Part shown: positions 5,384-11,506 of the stretch, piece by piece | How the letters are laid out: each line of letters starts with the position of its first letter | Numbering within the stretch: the stretch's first letter is position 1 | Origin: Firmicutes bacterium UBA7709 | Lineage (GTDB): Bacteria > Bacillota_A > Clostridia > Peptostreptococcales > Anaerovoracaceae | Reading direction: 5' to 3' | Assembly: GCA_002482405.1 (NCBI GenBank) | Contig: DLFX01000368.1 | Span: 2,034-13,545, forward strand | Length of the DNA stretch: 11,512 bases | Program-made: the position numbers and the translations under genes | The notes under the pieces: model-generated | Told to the model about the DNA's origin: nothing | The model's database searches: none | What the model saw: the letters and a program-made list of their open reading frames with translations, nothing else

Positions 5384-6636
5384 TGGCTGTTAAGAAAGAT
5401 TTATCCATAGAATATTTAGGCGTAAAATGTGAAAATCCATTCTTCCTTTCATCATCACCGGTCGGCGGAAACTATGACATGGTCAGAAAGGCTTATGAAG
5501 CCGGATGGGGCGGAGTGTTCTTCAAGACTGCAGGCATCTTTGTAGCTGACGAATGTTCTCCCAGATTTGACCAGGTAAACAAAGAAGGTTTACCCTGGCT
5601 CGGCTTCAAAAACATGGAACAGATTTCCGACAAACCGACGGAAGTAAACTTTGAGTTCATGCGCAGACTGAAGGAAGATTATCCGGAAAAGATCATGGTT
5701 GCTACCATCATGGGAAGCTCAGACGAAGAATGGAAAGAGCTCGCGAAGATGTGCGACCAGGCGGGCGCAGACCTGATCGAAGGAAACTTCTCATGTCCGC
5801 AGATGACGAGCCATGCCATGGGTTCCGACGTAGGTTCCACACCCGAGCTGGTAAAGCAGTATTGCAAAGCGGTCACATCCGTTACCAAGACTCCCTTCAT
5901 CGCGAAGATGACTCCGAATGTAACGAATATGATCCTTCCCGCCCGCGCTGCCATCGAAGGCGGAGCTGCCGGTATTTCCGCAATCAACACAGTAAAATCT
6001 ATCACAAACATTGACTTTGAGAATATGACCGCTATGCCGGTTGTAAACGGTAAGTCCTCCATTTCCGGTTATTCCGGAGCCGCGGTTAAGCCTATCGCTT
6101 TAAGATTTGTCGCTCAGATGCTGCAGGACGAAATCGTAAGCAAGGTTCCCATCAGCGGAATCGGCGGCATTGAAACCTGGAGAGACGCTATGGAATTTCT
6201 CGTGCTGGGCTGCAGAAACGTTCAGGTTACCACAGCCATCATGCAGTACGGCTACAGAATCATCGAAGATATCATCAGCGGCGTAAGCCACTTCATGGAT
6301 GAAAGAGGATATGACAAGCTCGACGATCTTATCGGTACCGCATTAGGAAATATCATTCCTGCCGAAGAGCTCAACAGAGATTTCAAGATCGTTCCCCATA
6401 TCGACGACAAGAAGTGTATCGGCTGCGGGAGATGCTACGTTTCCTGTTATGACGGAGCTCATCAGGCCATCGATTGGGATGAAAAGAAGAGAAGACCCAG
6501 CATCAACGAGGAATGCGTAGGCTGTCACCTCTGCCTGAATGTATGCCCTGTTCAGGGTTGCATCACTCCCGGAGAGATCAAGTGGAAGGAAGGCAGAAAG
6601 CCTGTTGACATCGCATTGAAGCATGATTACGAATAA
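5383..6636 (+). CDS. preA: NAD-dependent dihydropyrimidine dehydrogenase, PreA (FMN/Fe-S) catalytic subunit
   Basis: PreA holds the FMN site at which uracil and thymine are reduced to the 5,6-dihydro forms, the first step of reductive pyrimidine catabolism. In Escherichia coli it forms a heterotetramer with PreT. The 417 residues align end to end with the E. coli protein as I remember it. Shared stretches include FLSSSPVGGN (21-30), NFSCPQMTSHAMGSDVG (135-151) with Asn135 and catalytic Cys138, IAKMTPN (Lys175), SAINTVKSITNID (Asn202, Thr203), VVNGKSSISGYSG (220-232), and SGIGGIETWRDAMEFL. Two Fe4S4 motifs close the protein: CIGCGRCYVSC (345-355) and CVGCHLCLNVCP (378-389). The start overlaps the preT stop by one base. 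Thirteen of 15 Arg codons are AGA, suggesting high expression. No dihydropyrimidinase or ureidopropionase gene follows, so later steps, if present, are encoded elsewhere. Confidence 0.96.
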   Translation: MAVKKDLSIEYLGVKCENPFFLSSSPVGGNYDMVRKAYEAGWGGVFFKTAGIFVADECSPRFDQVNKEGLPWLGFKNMEQISDKPTEVNFEFMRRLKEDYPEKIMVATIMGSSDEEWKELAKMCDQAGADLIEGNFSCPQMTSHAMGSDVGSTPELVKQYCKAVTSVTKTPFIAKMTPNVTNMILPARAAIEGGAAGISAINTVKSITNIDFENMTAMPVVNGKSSISGYSGAAVKPIALRFVAQMLQDEIVSKVPISGIGGIETWRDAMEFLVLGCRNVQVTTAIMQYGYRIIEDIISGVSHFMDERGYDKLDDLIGTALGNIIPAEELNRDFKIVPHIDDKKCIGCGRCYVSCYDGAHQAIDWDEKKRRPSINEECVGCHLCLNVCPVQGCITPGEIKWKEGRKPVDIALKHDYE

Positions 6637-6638
6637 GC

Positions 6639-6658
6639 TTAAGAGGTTTTCCTCTTAA
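6639..6658 (+). repeat. Small hairpin after preA
   Basis: TTAAGAGG (6639-6646) and CCTCTTAA (6651-6658) form a perfect 8-bp stem with a TTTT loop, starting just after the preA stop. There is no U tract after it, so it may stabilise the 3' end of the mRNA or add to the stronger terminator downstream. It is not a full terminator on its own. Confidence 0.55.
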
Positions 6659-6680
6659 CATATTGAAACATGACCGCCTT

Positions 6681-6725
6681 AATAAACAAGAAAACCCTGC
6701 TTCCGGCAGGGTTTTCTTGTTTATT
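6681..6725 (+). terminator. Terminator with a perfect 20-bp stem after preT-preA
   Basis: AATAAACAAGAAAACCCTGC (6681-6700) is repeated exactly as its complement at 6706-6725 around the 5-base loop TTCCG. The right arm itself supplies the T-rich tract (GTTTTCTTGTTTATT), so the core CCCTGC/GCAGGG hairpin can act as an intrinsic terminator. The symmetry makes it work in either direction. Confidence 0.88.
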
Positions 6726-6745
6726 TCAGGGCAATACTGTATAAT
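6717..6745 (+). promoter_or_regulatory. Sigma-A promoter of the two-component operon
   Basis: TTGTTT (6717-6722) and a perfect TATAAT (6740-6745) are 17 bases apart. The -35 lies inside the right arm of the preceding terminator. A second perfect TATAAT occurs at 6758-6763 without a clear -35. The leader to the regulator ATG is about 70 bases. Confidence 0.6.
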
Positions 6746-6824
6746 AATTCTACTGATTATAATGCGGCAAAGCGGACAGCAGCGAGGGTCGCGAGTCTGT
6801 AATATTTTTGAGATGGGGGCTGCT

Positions 6825-7535
6825 ATGCAGAAGATTTTAATTGTTGAGGATGAACCGAACATCAGGGAACTGGTGCTCTATAACTTGAAACAGAACGGAT
6901 ATGAGACGCTGGCGGCTGAGGACGGCCCTCAGGGCCTTTCCATGGCCCGAGGGGAAAATCCTGACCTGATTCTCCTCGACATTATGCTTCCCGGGAAAAA
7001 CGGCTATGATATCTGTAAAGAGCTGAGGGCGGAAGGAAACAAGACGCCGATCATCATGCTGACGGCGAAGAACGAGGAGATCGACAAGGTTCTCGGTCTG
7101 GAATTCGGCGCCGACGACTATATCTCCAAGCCTTTCGGAATCCGCGAGCTGATCGCACGGATCAAGGCGGTGCTGAGGAGATATGAAAACAGCCCGGAGC
7201 AGGGAGCCGCTGCAAGCGGCGCGGCTGCCGCGGCGGATTCAGGTCTCACCATCGGGGATCTTTCCATCAATATCTCCAGCCATGAAGTCAGGCTGGCCGG
7301 CAAGCTTCTGGAGCTGACTCTGAAGGAGTTCGATCTGCTCAGAGTCCTCGCTGAAAACAGGGGCAGGGTCATGACCCGGGATCAGCTTCTGGACAAGGTA
7401 TGGGGCTTTGAATATATCGGTGAGACGAGGACCGTGGACGTACACGTCAGGTATCTGAGAAAGAAGCTTGGGGATGAGGATAACGAGGGAAAATATATTC
7501 AGACGGTTCGCGGCATCGGATATAAGATGCCATAA
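6825..7535 (+). CDS. OmpR/PhoB-family response regulator
   Basis: The 236-residue regulator has a receiver domain (1-120) and a winged-helix DNA-binding domain (about 140-236). Receiver residues visible are the acidic pair Glu8-Asp9 (VEDEPNIRE), phospho-acceptor Asp52 (LLDIMLPGKNG), Thr80 (MLTAK) and Lys102 (SKPFG). The DNA-binding half has LTLKEFDLLRVLAENRGRVMTRDQLLDKVWG and TVDVHVRYLRKKLG, then the closing TVRGIGYKM. The linker between domains is unusually Ala-rich (about 128-137). The start at 6825 follows GGGGGC and begins at the family's usual MQKILIVEDE. Longer in-frame starts would run into the terminator and promoter. It is paired with the kinase 11 bases downstream. By sequence it is nearest the PhoP/WalR/PhoB group, but phosphate control cannot be shown from this window. 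Confidence 0.93.
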   Translation: MQKILIVEDEPNIRELVLYNLKQNGYETLAAEDGPQGLSMARGENPDLILLDIMLPGKNGYDICKELRAEGNKTPIIMLTAKNEEIDKVLGLEFGADDYISKPFGIRELIARIKAVLRRYENSPEQGAAASGAAAAADSGLTIGDLSINISSHEVRLAGKLLELTLKEFDLLRVLAENRGRVMTRDQLLDKVWGFEYIGETRTVDVHVRYLRKKLGDEDNEGKYIQTVRGIGYKMP

Positions 7536-7546
7536 AAGGAGCGAAT

Positions 7547-8893
7547 ATGCGTAAAAGGTTTCTTTTGTTTTCGATTGGCCTGGTCCTCCTCAGCGTCGTC
7601 ATTACCAGCACGATTTCCATCCATGTGAATATCAACAATTTTATCGAGGAAAAGGAGAAGGCGCTTCTGACAGATTGCCGGCTCATAAACATTGCGATTG
7701 CGGAGGAATACGACACAGGGACAGAGGTGGACTACAGCGAGGCGGCGAAGGATTTTTCCGCCGAGATGGGGCTTCGCCTCACTTTCATCGATATGAAGGG
7801 GAACGTTCTGGGAGACTCCGCGGAGGGGTCCAATTACATTTCCATGGAAAACCACCTCGGCAGGGAAGAGATAACAGAGGCGATCCTGAGAGGCGAAGGG
7901 AAAAGCAACAGAAAGAGCGAAACCCTCGGGACGGAGTTCCTTTATGTGGCGGATACCTTGGAATATCACGGCGCAAACGTCCTGATCACCCGTGTTGCCC
8001 TGGAAATCGACAAACTGAAAATGATCAACGAATACATCGTAAAGACGTCGCTCCTTTCGTCTCTGGTGGGAATCCTGATTGCGGCGGTCATCGCTTTCTG
8101 CTATACGGCGACTCTCATGAAGCCCATCAACGCGATGGAAAAGCGGCTTGAGGCGACAATGGAGGAAAACAAGAAAGCCGAACAGATCAGAAAGGACTTC
8201 GTGGCCAACGTCACCCATGAGCTGAAAACTCCGCTGACCACCATAAAGAGCTATACGGAGACCCTCCTTACCGGCCAGGTGGACGACCGGGAGACCGAAA
8301 CCCAGTTCCTTGGCATCATCGACACGGAAGTCGATCGGATGAACCGCCTGGTCAAAGACCTGCTGCAGCTTTCCAGACTGGATTACGATCAGGAGAAGTG
8401 GAACAAAAAAGAAAGCAACCTCATCAGCTTGCTGAAATCTGTCGTGACAAAGGTTGAAATGACAGCGAAAAATAAAAATCAACACCTCAATTGCATCTTT
8501 GACGACAGCCAGCAGGTCATGGCGGTAATCGACAAGGACCGCATCGAGCAGGTGCTGATGAATGTGCTTTCCAACGCGATCAAATACACTCAGGAAGGCG
8601 GCAGAATCGATATCGACGTTCTCCAGGCCGGAAAAGAAGCTCAGCTGATCGTCGCCGACAACGGCATCGGAATTCCGGAAAAAGAGCTTTCCCGCGTCTT
8701 TGAGCGCTTCTTCCGGGTGGACAAGGCCCGGTCAAGAGCCATGGGCGGCACCGGGCTGGGGCTGTCGATTTCGAAACAGATCATAGAGGAGCATAACGGC
8801 AGCATTGAGATCGAAAGCAAGGAAGGAAAGGGCACCAGGGTGACCATCACCCTTCCTCTCGCCCGCATCAGAGGCAAAAAGAACATAGACTGA
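7547..8893 (+). CDS. PhoR/WalK-type sensor histidine kinase
   Basis: The 448-residue membrane kinase has a first transmembrane helix (about 5-25), an extracytoplasmic sensor region (about 27-165), a second helix (about 168-190) and the kinase core. The sensor part, with LTFIDMKGNVLGDS and ETLGTEFLYVADT, resembles the PAS-like sensors of the PhoR group. The H box is FVANVTHELKTPLTTIKSY with His224. The N box has Asn343 (NVLSNAIKYTQ), followed by DNGIGIP (371-377), ERFFRVD (386-392) and GGTGLGLSISK (400-410). Only some 27 residues separate the second helix from the H box region, so a complete HAMP domain and a cytoplasmic PAS domain appear to be missing. SD AAAAGGAG precedes the ATG. It phosphorylates the regulator encoded upstream. 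The signal is unknown. Confidence 0.94.
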   Translation: MRKRFLLFSIGLVLLSVVITSTISIHVNINNFIEEKEKALLTDCRLINIAIAEEYDTGTEVDYSEAAKDFSAEMGLRLTFIDMKGNVLGDSAEGSNYISMENHLGREEITEAILRGEGKSNRKSETLGTEFLYVADTLEYHGANVLITRVALEIDKLKMINEYIVKTSLLSSLVGILIAAVIAFCYTATLMKPINAMEKRLEATMEENKKAEQIRKDFVANVTHELKTPLTTIKSYTETLLTGQVDDRETETQFLGIIDTEVDRMNRLVKDLLQLSRLDYDQEKWNKKESNLISLLKSVVTKVEMTAKNKNQHLNCIFDDSQQVMAVIDKDRIEQVLMNVLSNAIKYTQEGGRIDIDVLQAGKEAQLIVADNGIGIPEKELSRVFERFFRVDKARSRAMGGTGLGLSISKQIIEEHNGSIEIESKEGKGTRVTITLPLARIRGKKNID

Positions 8894-8909
8894 ATACCGG
8901 TAATAATTG

Positions 8910-8945
8910 CACCCCCCAGATAATATATTGAATGGGGGTGTTTTT
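8910..8945 (+). terminator. Hairpin ending the kinase transcript and covering the yabP SD
   Basis: CACCCCC (8910-8916) pairs perfectly with GGGGGTG (8934-8940) around a 17-base AT-rich loop, and TTTTT follows. The layout is that of an intrinsic terminator for the two-component operon. The right arm is also the only SD for yabP, six bases before its ATG, so a transcript reading through would have its yabP ribosome site paired. A transcript starting inside the loop would not. Confidence 0.62.
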
Positions 8946-9206
8946 ATGGATGCGCATGTAGTGAATATCGACAACAGGGAAAGGGTTTCCGTAACAGAGG
9001 TCACCGACGTCGAAAGCTTTAATGAGGAAATCATCCTGCTGACATTGAAAAACGGAGGCTTGATTATCAGAGGAGAGAATCTTCACATTCAGAAACTGGA
9101 TCTGGAGGAAGGAAGAGTCCTTATTTCCGGCTCCATCGGCTCCGCGGTATATACGGAGAAAAAAGACAGGCAGGAAAAGGGCTTCCTGAAGAAAATTCTG
9201 AAATGA
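8946..9206 (+). CDS. yabP: Sporulation protein YabP
   Basis: This 86-residue protein belongs to the YabP/YqfC family of mother-cell sporulation proteins. Recognisable blocks are RERVSVTEVTDVESFNEEIILL, then GGLIIRGENLHIQKLDLEEGRVLISGSIGSAVY, and the basic end KGFLKKILK. No membrane helix is evident. In B. subtilis yabP and yabQ lie together next to divIC, as here. The start at 8946 is chosen because GGGGGTG lies six bases upstream. An ATG at 8907 has no SD and sits in the hairpin. No convincing sigma-E promoter could be assigned. The stop overlaps the yabQ start by four bases (ATGA). Confidence 0.88.
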   Translation: MDAHVVNIDNRERVSVTEVTDVESFNEEIILLTLKNGGLIIRGENLHIQKLDLEEGRVLISGSIGSAVYTEKKDRQEKGFLKKILK

Positions 9207-9517
9207 ATGCCGTCGATTCCGAATTCAATATCGTCAATCCGCTGATCATCAACCAGTCCTTCGAATTTGTCATCATGCTTTTTGCAGGGATGACAATTAT
9301 GCTTTTTTACGATATCTTTGTCAAGGTAAAAGGCAGGCTGAGGCCGCGAAAAGGGATATCTTTCGCTGAGGATATCCTGTTTTGGCTGTTTGCCGCCCTG
9401 CTGACTTCGGCCTTCCTTTACTACTGCAGCTACGGACGGCTGAGCTTCCATGCCCTTATCGCATTCGGAGCCGGGGCCGTATTGTGGAAAAGATTTTTTT
9501 GTGGTACAATACACTAG
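9203..9517 (+). CDS. yabQ: Spore cortex biosynthesis membrane protein YabQ
   Basis: The 104-residue protein has three hydrophobic stretches, at about 20-37, 57-74 and 82-96, with a basic loop KVKGRLRPRKG between the first two. That is the typical YabQ layout, and the motif LFYDIF near the end of the first helix is characteristic. In B. subtilis YabQ is a mother-cell outer forespore membrane protein needed for cortex formation. This protein is about half the length of the B. subtilis one and lacks its C-terminal extension, which is common in Clostridia as far as I recall. It is coupled to yabP by ATGA. Its 3' end also holds a likely promoter for divIC. Confidence 0.85.
   Translation: MNAVDSEFNIVNPLIINQSFEFVIMLFAGMTIMLFYDIFVKVKGRLRPRKGISFAEDILFWLFAALLTSAFLYYCSYGRLSFHALIAFGAGAVLWKRFFCGTIH
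9482..9510 (+). promoter_or_regulatory. Likely vegetative promoter for divIC, inside yabQ
   Basis: TTGTGG (9482-9487), exactly 17 bases, then TACAAT (9505-9510). The -10 matches 5 of 6 consensus positions, the -35 only 3 of 6. Transcription would begin near 9517, at the end of yabQ. A sigma-A promoter here makes sense because divIC, rnmV and rsmA are needed in growing cells while yabP and yabQ are sporulation genes. Confidence 0.5.
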
Positions 9518-9532
9518 TATTGGTTTGATACA

Positions 9533-9598
9533 GGGGGGAACACAAGGGGACGATTCTTCTGTATTCAGATAGAGGAGCCGTCCCCTTGTGCTTTCCCC
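9533..9598. repeat. REP-like palindrome in the divIC leader
   Basis: CACAAGGGGACG (9541-9552) and CGTCCCCTTGTG (9579-9590) are perfect 12-base inverted repeats around a 26-base centre. Flanking GGGGAA and TTTCCCC can extend the stem after a bulge. The sequence ACAAGGGGACG-TTCTTCTGT resembles, from memory, the palindromic repeats scattered in many Clostridia genomes and linked to IS200-like REP-associated transposases (RAYTs). No such transposase is in the window. There is no U tract, so it is not an ordinary terminator. Confidence 0.65.
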
Positions 9599-9619
9599 GC
9601 GAAAAAGGTGATTTTTTAT

Positions 9620-10096
9620 ATGCTGAAGAAAAAAAAGCGGCGCAGCAGAGAGTTTAAGAACAGCAATCAGGTCATCGATATTGAAAAAGCAAGACAGGTC
9701 CGAAGGCAGAAAAGGGAGGAAACTGTCGGCAAGAAGTCAAAACCCCGGAAGACAAAGCCCGTTGTTACGGGGCGCCAGGCGGGAAAAAAAGCCCGTCGCA
9801 GAGCGATCTACTTTGTGATTTTTCTGATCATTGGCGGCGTTATAGCGGTGTATACCTTCAATATCTTCACTCTGAAGATTACCGAGGCGAGAACCGAGAA
9901 AGAGCTGCAGGCTCTGATGGAGCAGAAGGCCAAGCTTGAACGGGTTTATTCCCAGGTCAACAGTCCGGAATATATCGAGCAGCAGGCAAGACAGCAGCTG
10001 AGGATGATCAAACCGGGGGAGATTTTATACGTCCTCCCCGATAAAGATAAAGCAAAAGAGAAGAAGTCCACCGGCGGAGGGGTCGTACCGGAATGA
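9620..10096 (+). CDS. divIC: Septum formation initiator, DivIC/FtsB family
   Basis: This 158-residue bitopic membrane protein acts at the division septum, where DivIC works with FtsL and DivIB. The long, very basic cytoplasmic N-terminus (about 1-61) is followed by one transmembrane helix (62-84). An extracytoplasmic coiled coil follows (about 86-113), then the family signature SPEYIEQQARQQLRMIKPGEILYVLP (115-140, first 20 most diagnostic). The start at 9620 has AAAGGTGAT nine bases upstream. A GTG at 9608 overlaps this SD and is rejected. yabQ lies upstream as in B. subtilis. Its stop overlaps rnmV by ATGA. The N-terminal basic part is longer than in most FtsB-type proteins and might contact nucleic acid or the membrane surface. 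Confidence 0.9.
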   Translation: MLKKKKRRSREFKNSNQVIDIEKARQVRRQKREETVGKKSKPRKTKPVVTGRQAGKKARRRAIYFVIFLIIGGVIAVYTFNIFTLKITEARTEKELQALMEQKAKLERVYSQVNSPEYIEQQARQQLRMIKPGEILYVLPDKDKAKEKKSTGGGVVPE

Positions 10097-10632
10097 TAAA
10101 GGAAGTCATCATCGTAGAAGGCAGGGATGACGAGGCGGCGGTAAAAAGAGCGGTGGAAGCGGAAACCATCGCCACCCACGGCTTTGGGATCTCACGGGAA
10201 ACCTTCGCGCGCATCGAAAAAGCATATTCCGGAAGGGGGATCATCATCTTTACGGATCCCGACTTTGCCGGAGAAAAAATAAGAAAGAGGCTTTCCGAAC
10301 GCTTTCCCCTGGGGAAGCATGCTTTTTTGCCGAGGGACGAGGCCCTGAAGGACGGAGATATCGGCATTGAAAACGCGTCGGAGGACTCCATCCGGGAAGC
10401 GCTCGGGAAGGCGAGGCCGACGGTCCTTGAAAAGCGGTCGGAATTTCAGCAGGGTGATATGCTGGACTGGGGATTGATTGGAGCGCCGGGAGCCGCCGCG
10501 AGAAGGGACAAGCTCGGCAAGCTGCTTGGGATCGGGTACGGAAACAGCAAGGTTTTCCTGAACCGGCTCAACCAATATGGCATCAAACGGCAGGAATTCA
10601 AAGCGGCCGTTGAAGAAATGGAGAACCAATGA
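10093..10632 (+). CDS. rnmV: Ribonuclease M5
   Basis: RNase M5 makes the final cuts in 5S rRNA precursor, usually on the ribosomal protein L18-bound substrate. The 179-residue protein has the Toprim catalytic motifs: Glu9 in IIVEGRDDEAAV (6-17) and Asp55/Asp57 in IIFTDPDFAGEKIR (51-64). GIENAS at 91-96 and the C-terminal half, with LDWGLIGAPGAAARRDKLGKLLG and GYGNSKVFLNRLNQYGI, are family landmarks. Length and motif order are normal. It overlaps divIC upstream and rsmA downstream by ATGA on both sides, so all three are probably translated in a coupled manner. rnmV next to rsmA is conserved across Bacillota. Confidence 0.95.
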   Translation: MIKEVIIVEGRDDEAAVKRAVEAETIATHGFGISRETFARIEKAYSGRGIIIFTDPDFAGEKIRKRLSERFPLGKHAFLPRDEALKDGDIGIENASEDSIREALGKARPTVLEKRSEFQQGDMLDWGLIGAPGAAARRDKLGKLLGIGYGNSKVFLNRLNQYGIKRQEFKAAVEEMENQ

Positions 10633-11501
10633 AGTTATATTCACCGGCAACGATCAACGAGATAAAAAATAAATACGGTTTTAAGCTTTCCAGAAGCCTG
10701 GGACAGAACTTTCTGACCGACAAGAATATCATCGACAAGATCATTGAGAAGTCGATGGTCGGAAAAGGGGATCTCGTCCTTGAGATCGGCCCCGGTATTG
10801 GCGTGCTGACGGCCGCCGCGGCCGCCGTGGCGGGCAAGGTTATCGCCATAGAAATCGATCGGGGATTGATTCCGATTTTAAAGGAAAACCTCAGCGAATA
10901 CGATAACATTGAAATCATAAACAGCGACGTGCTGAAGACCGATCTCACGTCGATCCTGGAACAAAACAGGGAAATAAACGGTCAAAAAACAGAAGGCATG
11001 AAAATATTGGGAAACCTTCCCTATTATATAACGACTCCCATCATCATGAAAATCCTGGAGGATAAGGTCCCCGTGGACTGCATCACCATCATGCTGCAGA
11101 AAGAGGTCGCCGACCGGATCAAGGCGGCGCCCGGGACAAAGGCCTATGGAGCGCTGTCCGTGGCGGTGCAGTACTATTGCACTGTCGCCCATGTGGCCAA
11201 TGCGCCGAAGGAAATCTTTGTTCCGCAGCCCAAGGTGGATTCCGCGGTGATCCGGCTTGATGTCCGAAAGGAAAAACCCGTGAAGCTCAACAGCGAGGAA
11301 GCCTTTTTCGCCGTGGTTAAGGCGGGCTTCGGACAGCGGAGAAAAACCCTGCTCAATTCTCTGACAGGGGTTTACGGGTTGACGAAGGAAGAGATCGCGG
11401 CAGTCATGGCGACGGCGGACATTGATCCCATGAGGAGGGCGGAAACCCTCAGCCTGGAGGAATTCGCGGCCCTGGCGAATGCTGTAAGACCTGAAAATTG
11501 A
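10629..11501 (+). CDS. rsmA: 16S rRNA dimethyladenosine transferase RsmA (KsgA)
   Basis: RsmA transfers methyl groups from S-adenosylmethionine to two adjacent adenosines in the 3'-terminal hairpin of 16S rRNA (A1518 and A1519 in E. coli numbering). This is a late step in 30S assembly. Its loss gives kasugamycin resistance. The 290 residues include SRSLGQNFLTDKN (21-33), motif I VLEIGPGIGVLT (50-61), the acidic residue of IAIEID (72-77), NSDVLK (98-103) and the catalytic NLPYYIT (129-135). The C-terminal part carries VPQPKVDSAVIRL and AGFGQRRKTLLNSL, as in the family. The length fits. The gene is complete and starts within the rnmV stop. Confidence 0.97.
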   Translation: MKLYSPATINEIKNKYGFKLSRSLGQNFLTDKNIIDKIIEKSMVGKGDLVLEIGPGIGVLTAAAAAVAGKVIAIEIDRGLIPILKENLSEYDNIEIINSDVLKTDLTSILEQNREINGQKTEGMKILGNLPYYITTPIIMKILEDKVPVDCITIMLQKEVADRIKAAPGTKAYGALSVAVQYYCTVAHVANAPKEIFVPQPKVDSAVIRLDVRKEKPVKLNSEEAFFAVVKAGFGQRRKTLLNSLTGVYGLTKEEIAAVMATADIDPMRRAETLSLEEFAALANAVRPEN

Positions 11502-11506
11502 CATCT

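Noticed and set aside
6663..6824. A 54-residue extension of the response regulator
   Set aside because: It would translate through the terminator stem and the promoter. The receiver domain starts normally at 6825.
7499..8485. A 328-codon open frame on the minus strand, opposite the histidine kinase gene
   Set aside because: Its product has no recognisable domain and lies antisense to a kinase with all catalytic motifs intact. Such frames are a by-product of codon bias in the real gene.
10878..11504. A 208-codon minus-strand frame opposite rsmA
   Set aside because: The opposite strand encodes a complete RsmA. The antisense product shows no family features.
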